A stretch of 22,288 bases of DNA. It comes from a virus. The stretch covers positions 1 to 22,288 of IMG/VR virus record IMGVR_UViG_3300045999_003278, one strand, 5' to 3'. The translations under genes and the position numbers were made by a program. The notes under the pieces were generated by a model that was given only the letters and a program-made list of their open reading frames with translations, made no database searches and had not been told where the DNA came from. The number at the start of each line of letters is the position of its first letter. The stretch's first letter is position 1. Of this stretch, positions 4,580-11,246 are shown piece by piece.

Positions 4580-4952
4580 TTTCAACACCTTCTGGGCGCT
4601 ATACCCAAAAAAAGTAGCCAAGGCAGATGCTAGGAAAGCGTGGGCGCAGACCAAAGATATACGGCCAGAGTTAACAAATTTGTTAACTGCCATCACAGCC
4701 GCTTGCAAGACCGAGTCTTGGATGAAGTCTGGCGGGGCGTTCATACCATACCCTGCCACCTGGTTGCGTGGGGAGCGTTGGGACGACATACACGAGGTCA
4801 CTCTGCCAAACGTAGTCAACGAGAAACCTTGGCATGAGACGGCTACGGGCATAGAACTCAAGGGTAAAGAGTTAGGTTTAGACCCTAGCCAGTTCGAGTC
4901 CTTCCCACACTTCAAGGTTGCGGTTATGAGAGCCGCGCTTAAGTCCGCGTGA
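4572..4952 (+). CDS. Replication-initiation/DnaT-like C-terminal domain protein, 126 aa
   Basis: A TTG at 4572 follows AGGAG with an 8-base spacer and overlaps the upstream stop. The pattern FWALYPKKVAKADARKAW, then LLTAITAACKTESWM, then FIPYPATWLRGERWDD is typical of the C-terminal domain of phage replication proteins (DnaT-like helicase-loader region), which usually follows a winged-helix part. Here the protein begins directly with that domain, so it is short for a full initiator. It may help load a helicase supplied by the host or encoded elsewhere. The last 40 residues are less typical. It overlaps the next gene by 4 bases (GTGA). Confidence 0.7.
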   Translation: MDDFNTFWALYPKKVAKADARKAWAQTKDIRPELTNLLTAITAACKTESWMKSGGAFIPYPATWLRGERWDDIHEVTLPNVVNEKPWHETATGIELKGKELGLDPSQFESFPHFKVAVMRAALKSA

Positions 4953-5677
4953 GAACAATTGCTTGGTTTTCTTGTGGGGCGGCATCTGCCGTCGCTACCA
5001 AACTTGCGCTCGCAGAAAGCGAATTAGAAATTGTTTACTGTCAAGTAAAAGAAGAACACTCAGACAATATGCGGTTTAAGCAAGACTGCGAAAAATGGTT
5101 TGGTCAAGAAATAAAAGTTATTTGTAACGAAAAATACAACGGAAGCATTTATGAGGTTTTTGAGAAAACTAAATATATTGTTGGTGTAGCTGGAGCGCCA
5201 TGTACAAGACTGCTAAAAAAAGAAATGAGAAAGCAATATGAACTACCAAACGACCGGCAAGTATTTGGTTACACGGTAGAGGAGCAACATCGAGTTGACA
5301 GATTTATTGACTCAAATAACGACGTAAACCTGTGGTCAATTCTAATTGAAAAAAGCCTAACAAAATCAGACTGCCTGGCAATCTTGCAAAGAGCTGGGAT
5401 AGAGTTACCGGCAATGTATAAACTTGGCTACCAAAACAATAATTGCATAGGTTGCGTAAAAGGTGGTCTTGGATACTGGAACAAGATAAGAAACGACTTC
5501 CCAGAGCAGTTTCAACGCATGGCAGAAACAGAGAAAAAAATAAACGCCAAAATTCTCAAGCACAATGGAGAGCGTATTTGGCTAACAGATTTACCTAAAA
5601 ACGCTGGCGATTATCCAAGCGAGCAAGCAATAGAGTGCGGGATTTTCTGCCACATGGCAGAGGACTCAATAAAGTGA
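4949..5677 (+). CDS. PAPS reductase-family (adenine nucleotide alpha-hydrolase) protein, 242 aa
   Basis: The N-terminal AWFSCGAASAVATKLA (residues 5-20) is a variant of the SGGxxS PP-loop that binds ATP in PAPS reductase, DndC and related enzymes. C85 (GAPCTR) and a C166-x2-C169 pair (NCIGCVKGG) may bind a cluster or carry sulfur, as in several phage members. Phage homologues are widespread. Roles suggested include sulfur transfer to nucleic acid (DndC-like phosphorothioation) or nucleotide metabolism; none is proven here, and no DndDE partners are seen. GTG 4949 overlaps the previous stop. The product resembles a full-length family member. Confidence 0.8.
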   Translation: MRTIAWFSCGAASAVATKLALAESELEIVYCQVKEEHSDNMRFKQDCEKWFGQEIKVICNEKYNGSIYEVFEKTKYIVGVAGAPCTRLLKKEMRKQYELPNDRQVFGYTVEEQHRVDRFIDSNNDVNLWSILIEKSLTKSDCLAILQRAGIELPAMYKLGYQNNNCIGCVKGGLGYWNKIRNDFPEQFQRMAETEKKINAKILKHNGERIWLTDLPKNAGDYPSEQAIECGIFCHMAEDSIK

Positions 5678-6045
5678 TTCTTTCCCCGCACAATAGGGAC
5701 GTAGCCAAGCAGATGGTGGATAACGCACCAGATGGCTATGTGCTAGAAGTCCGTCCTGCTAAACGCAGTTTGGATAGCAACAGGTATTACTGGGCGGTCT
5801 TGGGAGATATATCCGAGCAAATGGTTGTTGGCAAGGCTTACGAGCCAAGTATTTGGCACGAGTACCTACGGGCTTTGTTTTTGCCTGAACGAATGATTGA
5901 GTTGCCAGACGGAAGCATAAAGATGCTAGAGCCTAGTACGAGCGAGTTAAACCAAGTTTTGTTCTCGGAGTATGTGGAGAAGGTGGTGAAATGGGCTTTA
6001 GAACACGACGTTAGGTTCAGCGAGAATACGAGGGGGCTGAAATGA
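5674..6045 (+). CDS. ninB: NinB-like recombination protein, 123 aa
   Basis: NinB (Orf) of lambdoid phages binds single-stranded DNA and can replace host RecFOR functions. This protein shows the family pattern: VLEVRPAKRSLDSNRYYWAV, then SIWHEYLRALFLPE, a LPDGS turn and a PSTSELNQVLFSEYVEKV helix. The longer open frame to 5635 is not used: GTG 5674 overlaps the previous stop (GTGA) and has GAGG upstream, and the family begins near this point. It sits within a recombination/replication cluster, which supports the call. Confidence 0.8.
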   Translation: MILSPHNRDVAKQMVDNAPDGYVLEVRPAKRSLDSNRYYWAVLGDISEQMVVGKAYEPSIWHEYLRALFLPERMIELPDGSIKMLEPSTSELNQVLFSEYVEKVVKWALEHDVRFSENTRGLK

Positions 6046-6587
6046 GGGTATTGGTTGCTTGCGAGTTTAGTGGAACCGTTAGAGACGCTTTTATTGCGCG
6101 TGGTCACGATGCTATGAGTTGCGACTTGGAGCCTACCGATAAACCAGGGCCACACTACAAAGGCGACGTTATGGATGTGATTAACGATGGATGGGATTTG
6201 ATGGTCGCTCACCCACCATGCACACACTTGGCGGTTAGCGGCGCTAGATGGTTTAAAAACAAACAAAAAGAACAAGCTGAGGCTCTTGAGTTTGTAAGAA
6301 TTTTGCTTGATTCCAAGATTGACAAGATAGCTCTTGAAAACCCTATAAGTATTATTTCAAGCCGCATTAAAAAGCCAAGCCAAGTAATTCAGCCGTGGCA
6401 ATTTGGACACGGAGAAACAAAAGCAACCTGTCTTTGGCTTAAAAATCTCCCGTTACTAAAACCTACAAACGTAGTCGAAGGTCGCGAGCAACGAATACAC
6501 AAAATGCCGCCAAGCAAAGACAGGTGGAAATTAAGAAGCGCCACATTCCAAGGAATAGCTGATGCTATGGCAAATCAATGGGGATGA
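6042..6587 (+). CDS. DNA cytosine methyltransferase-like protein, 181 aa
   Basis: The N-terminus VLVACEFSGTVRDAFIARGH resembles motif I of C5-cytosine methyltransferases (SAM binding). PPCTHLA (Pro58-Cys60) matches the catalytic Pro-Cys motif IV and LENP (residues 98-101) matches motif VI. At 181 aa it lacks room for a normal target-recognition domain and motifs IX-X, as is usual for this phage subfamily. It could methylate cytosine or act on a modified base, or be non-catalytic; no test is possible by eye. ATG overlaps the NinB stop (ATGA). Together with the PAPS-reductase-like and glycosyltransferase genes, it may belong to a DNA modification set (inference). Confidence 0.72.
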   Translation: MRVLVACEFSGTVRDAFIARGHDAMSCDLEPTDKPGPHYKGDVMDVINDGWDLMVAHPPCTHLAVSGARWFKNKQKEQAEALEFVRILLDSKIDKIALENPISIISSRIKKPSQVIQPWQFGHGETKATCLWLKNLPLLKPTNVVEGREQRIHKMPPSKDRWKLRSATFQGIADAMANQWG

Positions 6588-6883
6588 CAAAAGATGAAAA
6601 AAACCATCTCTCTAAAGTTGCAGCCCTCGGATGCATGGTCTGCCGAAGAATTGGGTACTCTGATAGCCCGTCTGAAATTCATCATCTTCGGGCCGGTCAA
6701 GGGTGGGGCAGGTCTTCGCACTACCTTGCAATACCACTATGCCCAGAACACCACAGAGGTAAAACTGGAGTTCACGGACTCGGAACCAAAGGCTTCCCCA
6801 AGCACTACGGATTTACCGAACAGGAATTATTAGAGGATGTATACCGTCTTTTGGGCAAAACTTTACCGTTAGGGAATAAATGA
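6584..6883 (+). CDS. Ref-like RecA-dependent HNH nuclease, 99 aa
   Basis: Members of the Ref family (phage P1 Ref) cut DNA at RecA-promoted displacement loops. The motif order is that of the family: C17-x2-C20 after HLSKVAALG, EIHHLR (His33-His34), a RSSHYLAIPLC segment, PEHH (His56-His57), GVHG (His64) and a YGFTEQELL helix. These residues bind zinc and form the beta-beta-alpha metal active site. P1 Ref has a long basic extension that is missing here, as in most phage homologues. ATG 6584 makes an ATGA overlap with the previous gene; ATG 6578, two codons earlier, is equally possible. Confidence 0.8.
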   Translation: MTKDEKNHLSKVAALGCMVCRRIGYSDSPSEIHHLRAGQGWGRSSHYLAIPLCPEHHRGKTGVHGLGTKGFPKHYGFTEQELLEDVYRLLGKTLPLGNK

Positions 6884-7563
6884 AAGCAATAGCGATAGCA
6901 ACAACTAAGGGGGCTTGCCTACCCGTCCTGGCGGCCTCCATAACCTTCTACGTTCCCCAAGACGTGACCGTGTTCCTAGCTGGTAGCGAGATTATTCTCC
7001 CCCGCCACAGGACTATAAACCTGCCCAACGACGCAGATAACTTTGGGGACGCTTACAACGCCGTGGTCAAACGGGCGTTCGAGGAGTTTGACGAGGTTGT
7101 GGTCTGTAACGACGATATTGTGTTCAACCCTACCACCTGGAAGCTGCTTGGCGAGGACGTTACGTTTCTGCGAGACAAAAGCATCCCCCTCGGATGGGTA
7201 TCCGCTAGGTCTGATTATGCACGAGGTTTGCAGAACATTCGGCTTGGGCAGGGAAAAATGGAGTGGTTCAGGTACGAGACCGAGAATCTTATTAACATCA
7301 CAGATGTTATAGCCCCAATTTGTAGTTACATTCACAAGGACGCGTGGGTGGACTTCCCGCCATTGAATTGGTACTCGGACGATGTGCAATGCTTGGACAT
7401 CCAGAAAAAGGGATTTCAGCACGCTATCAGCAGGGCTTATGTCCACCACGTTGGCTCTCAGACCTGTGGACGGAACGCACAGGAACTTATACAATCTGCC
7501 CAACCTTGGATTAAAGCAAATAGGCCGGAGTTATACGAACTATGGTTCAAAGGACATGATTAG
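6880..7563 (+). CDS. Glycosyltransferase-like protein (GT-A fold), 227 aa
   Basis: The product starts with a beta strand (KAIAIATTKG) and contains EFDEVVVCNDDIVF with a DxD-like Asp78-Asp79 that would bind the metal and nucleotide sugar. Later come WYSDD (164-168), a frequent acceptor/catalytic motif region in GT2-type enzymes, and YVHHVGSQT (187-195) with the histidine typical near the end of this fold. It should transfer a sugar from a nucleotide donor. Its place inside a replication/recombination operon rather than in the tail or lipopolysaccharide module suggests sugar transfer to DNA or a nucleotide, but this is inference. ATG overlaps the Ref-like stop (ATGA). Confidence 0.72.
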   Translation: MKAIAIATTKGACLPVLAASITFYVPQDVTVFLAGSEIILPRHRTINLPNDADNFGDAYNAVVKRAFEEFDEVVVCNDDIVFNPTTWKLLGEDVTFLRDKSIPLGWVSARSDYARGLQNIRLGQGKMEWFRYETENLINITDVIAPICSYIHKDAWVDFPPLNWYSDDVQCLDIQKKGFQHAISRAYVHHVGSQTCGRNAQELIQSAQPWIKANRPELYELWFKGHD

Positions 7564-7966
7564 CGAAGACCGTCTCAAAAATTGGGCCTTTTTCTGTGCT
7601 TGGGGTCATGTTGGCCCTGAACACCGTACCCAATGCGCCAGCGCGGAGGGGAACTACGAGTCCGAAGATGTCTTTGAGGGCGAGGAGCCAAGGATAGAAC
7701 CCGATATGTTAGACGGGCAGGAAGTAGAGAACGCGGTTAGGGTTTTACCCGATATAAGCCGCAGGGTTTTGAAGGCAAGGTATATACAGTACCCGTACAA
7801 CCTGAGCCACAATGTAGCCCAGAGATTACGGATGAGTGCGGATAGGTTAGAGGCAGAATTACACATAGCCAAGAGGAGGCTGTATGACCGATTACAAAGA
7901 AATAGTCCAAGGTTCACAGGAATGGCTGGAAGCGAGGCTGGGGTTTTGCACCGCGAGCAAAGTTAG
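7556..7966 (+). CDS. Q-like late antiterminator/regulator candidate, 136 aa
   Basis: The pattern RLKNWAFFCAWGH at the N-terminus, then VENAVRVLPDISRRVLKARYI and a helix-turn-helix-like NVAQRLRMSADRLEAELHIAKRRL, resembles the phage antitermination Q / RinA-like group that switches on late genes. The ATG at 7556 overlaps the preceding stop by 8 bases. An upstream open frame to 7382 is only a shadow of the glycosyltransferase. The C-terminal 27 codons overlap the exonuclease gene, an unusually long 83-base overlap, and look less conserved. The location near the end of the rightward early operon fits a late-gene regulator, although the late genes here run on the opposite strand. Confidence 0.6.
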   Translation: MISEDRLKNWAFFCAWGHVGPEHRTQCASAEGNYESEDVFEGEEPRIEPDMLDGQEVENAVRVLPDISRRVLKARYIQYPYNLSHNVAQRLRMSADRLEAELHIAKRRLYDRLQRNSPRFTGMAGSEAGVLHREQS

Positions 7967-8489
7967 CGATGCCCTAGCGGGTAAGGACACAGAGACCCGC
8001 AAGAACTACCTCTGGCAGCTTGTAGCGGAAAGACTTACCAAGACCCCACAGGCAGGTTTTGCGCCCAACGCGGCCATGATTAGGGGAACCGAGCAGGAAC
8101 CCATCGCCAGAGCCGCATACGAGGCTCACACGGGCGTTTTCGTAGACCAAGTAGGCTTCGTACCCCACCCGACAATACAATGGCTAGGAGCCTCTCCTGA
8201 CGGTTATGTGGGGCAGGAAGGGCTTGTGGAAATAAAAAATCCAAATTCGGCTACGCACCTGCAATACAGGAAGGCGGGCAAGGTTCCAGCAAAATACAAG
8301 AACCAGATGATGCTCCAACTTGCCTGTACTGGCAGAAAGTGGTGCGACTTTGTAAGTTTCGACTCCCGACTGCCCGTGAGCAAGATGCTCTTTATCGTGC
8401 GGTTCGAGCCAGAGCAAAAGGAAATAGACGAGATGCTAGACAAGATTCAGGTGTTCTTATCAGAAGTGGAGGCCGAGTGTGACGATTGA
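7884..8489 (+). CDS. YqaJ/lambda-Exo-type recombination exonuclease, 201 aa
   Basis: This is a 5'-3' exonuclease that makes single-stranded tails for an annealing protein. Key parts are GSQEWLEARLGFCTAS near the N-terminus, RGTEQEP (67-73), GASPDG (102-107, catalytic Asp106), LVEIKNP (Glu116 and Lys118) and a NQMMLQLACTG helix, all typical of the YqaJ viral recombinase family with PD-(D/E)XK fold. The start has AGGAGG seven bases upstream. Its natural partner would be the DUF1071 annealing protein at 2198-2752. Confidence 0.9.
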   Translation: MTDYKEIVQGSQEWLEARLGFCTASKVSDALAGKDTETRKNYLWQLVAERLTKTPQAGFAPNAAMIRGTEQEPIARAAYEAHTGVFVDQVGFVPHPTIQWLGASPDGYVGQEGLVEIKNPNSATHLQYRKAGKVPAKYKNQMMLQLACTGRKWCDFVSFDSRLPVSKMLFIVRFEPEQKEIDEMLDKIQVFLSEVEAECDD

Positions 8490-8673
8490 TGACCTAGCGG
8501 TAGAAGCGGGGCTGTTCTTGAAGGAGGGGGAGATATTGTTCAACTTCCACGAAGACTCTCGCACGCAGTTGCAGAGGTTTGCGGAAATCGTGCGCGAGGA
8601 GGAAATGTTGCGGTGCGCGAGGATGGCAGAGGATTGGGGATTTAAGACGCTAGCCCAGGAGATGAGTGGTTGA
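8479..8673 (+). CDS. Hypothetical acidic helical protein, 64 aa
   Basis: GTG 8479 follows GGAGG with a 6-base spacer and overlaps the exonuclease stop by 11 bases. The product is acidic and helical: DLAVEAGLFLKEGEILFNFH, then a helix containing LQRFAEIVREEEMLRC. Its RMAEDWGFKTLAQ end resembles small helical adaptor proteins, but I do not recognise the family. Its stop overlaps the next start (TTGA). Confidence 0.6.
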   Translation: MTIDDLAVEAGLFLKEGEILFNFHEDSRTQLQRFAEIVREEEMLRCARMAEDWGFKTLAQEMSG

Positions 8674-8819
8674 GCCAGCAGGTGATGATAGAAGCCCTCT
8701 ACCAAGAGATTATTGGGGTTCTAGAGAAGTTTGACGAGGCAATTCCTCTAGCCTCTGTGGTAGGGGTCTTAGAGGTAATCAAGTACCAACTTTTGAATAA
8801 TACGGAGGAAGACGAATGA
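8670..8819 (+). CDS. Hypothetical helical protein, 49 aa
   Basis: TTG 8670 has AGGAG eight bases upstream and a TTGA overlap with the previous gene. The whole protein is predicted helical (ALYQEIIGVLEKFDEAIPL, then VVGVLEVIKYQLLNN), hydrophobic on one face, with an acidic tail NTEEDE. It looks like a small helical adaptor rather than a membrane protein. Nothing indicates its function. Confidence 0.6.
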   Translation: MSQQVMIEALYQEIIGVLEKFDEAIPLASVVGVLEVIKYQLLNNTEEDE

Positions 8820-8929
8820 GAGACGGACTTATAGCTGCACACTTGTACGCGCAGGACGCGGCATTTTTCGTGCTGTGTATGCTTGGCGTTATTATCTTCG
8901 CGGGGTGGACAGAGTGGCGGCGTGGTTAA
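8816..8929 (+). CDS. Small single-pass membrane protein, 37 aa
   Basis: ATG 8816 is preceded by GGAGGA seven bases upstream and overlaps the previous stop. Residues 14-30 (DAAFFVLCMLGVIIFAG) form one membrane segment followed by a positive WRRG end, so the C-terminus should stay in the cytoplasm. Possible roles are holin/antiholin partner or superinfection-exclusion peptide; neither can be shown. It overlaps the next small membrane gene by 16 bases. Confidence 0.6.
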   Translation: MRDGLIAAHLYAQDAAFFVLCMLGVIIFAGWTEWRRG

Positions 8930-9057
8930 TAGCCGGTATCGGTGTTGTATACCTTGTGGTAGCGGTGCAGTTGCTACTAGAGGGTAAAATTGGGCTAGGC
9001 GTGGCATTTTGTGGGTACGCACTAGGAAACGTGGGCTTGTATATTGCAGCGAGGTAA
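8914..9057 (+). CDS. Small two-pass membrane protein, 47 aa
   Basis: Two hydrophobic stretches, AAWLIAGIGVVYLVVAVQ and GLGVAFCGYALGNVGLYIA, are joined by a short charged turn (LLLEGKI). This makes a hairpin in the membrane of the size of class II holins. GTG 8914 has a GGTGG-like site upstream; GTG 8905 is an alternative giving three more residues. The phage also has a 3TM holin candidate beside its lysozyme, so this protein may be an antiholin or have another envelope role. Confidence 0.5.
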   Translation: MAAWLIAGIGVVYLVVAVQLLLEGKIGLGVAFCGYALGNVGLYIAAR

Positions 9058-9173
9058 TGATGGCAACAAAATGGTTAGCAGCGTCAATTTAGGCAAAATG
9101 GTAAAGCGGACGACATCCCATTCTAAGCCAGCAACAACTGAAAGCCCTGTTTGATTACAGGCGTGGAAGACTT

Positions 9174-9635
9174 GTGTGGAAGCCTCGACCCATTGAGGCT
9201 TTCGCCAAGTATTCTGCTTACGTCATGTGGAACCGACGGTACGCGAATAGGGTTGCCGGTCACATAACCCCTCGCGGTTATCGCAAAATCGCTATATTCA
9301 GGAAGCCTTACTTTGCCCACAGGATTGTCTGGGCGTACCACCACGGCTACTGGCCGGAGCAGGTTGACCACATAAACTGCAAGTTTGCCGACAATAGGTT
9401 AAGCAATCTCAGGGTAGCCACGCAGATGGAGAACAGGTGGAACTCCAAGCGCAGAGAGAAAACCAAGTCGAATATAAAGGGAGTCTACAAGAGGAAGGAA
9501 AAGTTTTACGAGGCGCACATAATGGCCAACTATAAGAGGTATTATCTTGGGAGATTTGTTCGAAAATCTGACGCAGCCAGAGCCGTCACCACCGCAAGAA
9601 AAGCGTTGCATAAAACATTTGCTAGGGCTGGTTAA
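9174..9635 (+). CDS. HNH endonuclease with AP2-like DNA-binding domain, 153+ aa
   Basis: Free-standing homing-type endonuclease. The HNH core is FAHRIVWAYHHGYWPEQVDH, continuing INCKFADNRLSNLRVAT, with His49, Asp65-His66, Asn74 and Asn78. It is followed by an AP2-like domain (SNIKGVYKRKEKFYEAHI to LGRFVRKSDAARAV, about residues 99-140). From GTG 9174 the typical N-terminal part is cut. The frame remains open upstream to 9105 and reads LSQQQLKALFDYRRGRLVWK, which is the usual HNH N-terminus, but no ATG, GTG or TTG precedes it; ATT at 9120 sits exactly where Met is expected. Either ATT is used or the start was lost. The family spreads by self-insertion. Confidence 0.85.
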   Translation: MWKPRPIEAFAKYSAYVMWNRRYANRVAGHITPRGYRKIAIFRKPYFAHRIVWAYHHGYWPEQVDHINCKFADNRLSNLRVATQMENRWNSKRREKTKSNIKGVYKRKEKFYEAHIMANYKRYYLGRFVRKSDAARAVTTARKALHKTFARAG

Positions 9636-9678
9636 TAGAGGAACCTTTACCGCTACCCCAGAGGAGTTCTATCAAATC

Positions 9679-9864
9679 GTGATGTCAGAACATGAGGCGA
9701 AGATTGAGGGGCTGGCAAGGTACGTTTTGACGCTTCCGACAAAGGAGGCGAGGAGGAAGTGGCTAGACCAGTTCGAGGCCAAGCACAATTTGACCGTAGC
9801 CGAGGAGTTACGGGAGAGGATTACTCAGATTCATAGAGAGCGCGTTCGTGCTTCCGGCGCTTAA
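9679..9864 (+). CDS. Hypothetical charged helical protein, about 61 aa (start uncertain)
   Basis: The conserved-looking part, EHEAKIEGLARYVLTLPTKEARRKWLDQFEAKH written in pieces, then TVAEELRERITQIHRERVR, is helical and rich in Arg/Glu, as in small phage proteins of unknown function. GTG 9679 (GAGGAG 12 bases upstream) or ATG 9682 is chosen to avoid overlap. A TTG at 9547 with AAGAGG seven bases upstream would give 105 aa but overlap the HNH gene by 89 bases, and a TTG at 9619 is a third option. The HNH gene may have been inserted just before it. Its end overlaps the lysozyme gene on the other strand by 44 bases. Confidence 0.5.
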   Translation: MMSEHEAKIEGLARYVLTLPTKEARRKWLDQFEAKHNLTVAEELRERITQIHRERVRASGA

Positions 9865-10300
9865 CTAGACCAGGCAACTCCTTACCACCGGCCTTAGTCC
9901 ACGCCATAAAAGATTCCGCAGCACCCTCGAAGTCGCCACGGTTGTGCTTCATTCTTATCGTGCTTCTTTGGAGGTTGCCAAGCCCGACGTTGAAGGAGAA
10001 CGAAACCAGAGCGTCAAAGCGGCCTTGAGTAAGTCCACCTGGACAGAGGCGCAGAACTCCTCGTTCAAACGTAGCCAAGTCTGAAGCCAAGATAGCATCG
10101 ACTTCTGCCATGCTAAGAACTCTGTCCCACTCTGGGGGAATGGGTATATTTTTGCGTTCATCTAGCTTCACCCTTATGTGGTTTGGGTCTATGACGTGCC
10201 CTACACCGACAGTCCAAAGTAGCGCAGGGCAACGGTAAGGTTTTGTCCTTACCCCTTCGTCCTTCTTTATGCCCTCAATCGCTTCCTTGCTGACTTTCAC
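9821..10300 (-). CDS. Endolysin, GH24 lysozyme, 159 aa
   Basis: Peptidoglycan-cleaving lysozyme of the T4/P21 type. The catalytic spacing Glu15-x8-Cys24-x5-Thr30 is visible (KKDEGVRTKPYRC, then LLWTVGVGH), with Cys in place of the Asp of T4 lysozyme, as in some other phage members. RFDALVSFSFNVG (near 93-105) and LPGLVKRRKHERALY at the C-terminus are family motifs. There is no signal peptide or signal-anchor, so export depends on the holin. GTG 10300 overlaps the holin stop (GTGA). It is the last gene of the leftward late block and converges with the rightward operon. Confidence 0.93.
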   Translation of the reverse strand: MKVSKEAIEGIKKDEGVRTKPYRCPALLWTVGVGHVIDPNHIRVKLDERKNIPIPPEWDRVLSMAEVDAILASDLATFERGVLRLCPGGLTQGRFDALVSFSFNVGLGNLQRSTIRMKHNRGDFEGAAESFMAWTKAGGKELPGLVKRRKHERALYESE

Positions 10301-10797
10301 TTCTTACCCCATTGGCGACTTCCAAACCAAAATGCACAAATTCCAGAAAGCAGAGCCATTTCATCTTCGCTAAAAATTATGTCCGAGGCTTTAATCATAT
10401 CTTCAACTGAGTTTACAGAACCAGAGGCCATGAACCAATAGGTCAACGCAAGGTTTATGGCAATCAACTCAACTATAAAAAGGAATGTAACAAGAGGACG
10501 CACGATACCGTTCAGGTTTACGACCCAGTTGGAAGCCCTGGCCATGATAGCCTTGTCGTGGTCTAAAGCCGCGCTCTGTCGGTCTGCGTCAGTCTGGAGG
10601 GCAATCTGGTCTGTACGAATCTCCTCGACCTTCTGCTGGGCAAGGAAACCGCGTTCTGCAAGGGCTAACTCGCGTTCCGTCTGCATCTGGGCTAACTTCA
10701 ACTCCTGAGCCTTGTCAGCCTTGTCTTGGAAGAAGTTTAGGACTTGCGGTAAGCCAGAGGCTAGGAATCCGACAGCGGAGGATATTAGGGATAGCAT
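10297..10797 (-). CDS. 3TM holin family protein, 166 aa
   Basis: This resembles the 3TM holins found in phages and gene-transfer agents. It has an N-terminal hydrophobic stretch (LSLISSAVGFLASGLPQVLNF), a long charged coiled-coil region (KADKAQELKLAQMQTERELA), then NWVVNLNGIVRPLVTFLFIV and a following LIAINLALTYWFM membrane segment, and a third weak one near the end (LLSGICAFWFGSRQW). The start is ATG 10797, which overlaps the upstream stop (TAATG) and has AGGA eight bases before it; the open frame to 10857 is a shadow. Direct coupling to the lysozyme supports a lysis role. Confidence 0.78.
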   Translation of the reverse strand: MLSLISSAVGFLASGLPQVLNFFQDKADKAQELKLAQMQTERELALAERGFLAQQKVEEIRTDQIALQTDADRQSAALDHDKAIMARASNWVVNLNGIVRPLVTFLFIVELIAINLALTYWFMASGSVNSVEDMIKASDIIFSEDEMALLSGICAFWFGSRQWGKK

Positions 10798-11246
10798 TAC
10801 AGGTGTCCTTTGAAGATGTAGTAAGTGGTGACTATGATTAGCGAGGCTACGAAGCACATAACCTTGAGTTCACGGAGTTTCTTTAGGTCACGCCCCATCT
10901 CGTCGCGCCCCTCCTTGACCTCCTTCATCTGGCGTTCCTTGATGGACTGAATTTCTTTCCACTCAAACTCTGCCTTTTCCTTTCCGTAGCGTTCTACAAG
11001 CTGTTGGAACAGGTCGTCTTCGGCTTCCTTCACTTCCTTGAGTCTTCTCCACTCTGCGAAAGCCGTGAGGATGGTTGTGTCACCCTTGACTATCCGTTGT
11101 TTCTTTTGGAATTGTTGCTTGGCTTGGAGTTCTGCGACCCCTAGTTTCTGTATGTCTTGGACTACTGATTCAATCTCTTTACCTGCCGCAAGTGCGCTTT
11201 TTATACCCTGCGTTGCACTTTTTGCCGAGGCTACTAAATCACTCAT
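10797..11246 (-). CDS. Coiled-coil protein with C-terminal membrane anchor, 149 aa
   Basis: Residues about 45-125 are highly charged helix (EWRRLKEVKEAEDDLFQQLV, EWKEIQSIKERQMKEVKEG), ending in one membrane segment (VMCFVASLIIVTTYYIF) and a short KGHL tail. There is no N-terminal signal or lipobox. Similar proteins sit beside holins in many aquatic-phage-like genomes; an Rz-type spanin role is possible but the topology would be inverted, since Rz is anchored by its N-terminus. It starts directly after the phosphoesterase stop and overlaps the holin start. Confidence 0.68.
   Translation of the reverse strand: MSDLVASAKSATQGIKSALAAGKEIESVVQDIQKLGVAELQAKQQFQKKQRIVKGDTTILTAFAEWRRLKEVKEAEDDLFQQLVERYGKEKAEFEWKEIQSIKERQMKEVKEGRDEMGRDLKKLRELKVMCFVASLIIVTTYYIFKGHL

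Noticed and set aside
4430-4915. Minus-strand ORF of 161 aa
   Set aside because: It is a shadow of the replication-like and nuclease-like genes on the plus strand and has no ribosome-binding site or family pattern.
6976-7503. Minus-strand ORF of 175 aa inside the glycosyltransferase gene
   Set aside because: It is antisense to a gene with clear catalytic motifs and operon overlaps, and shows no family pattern.
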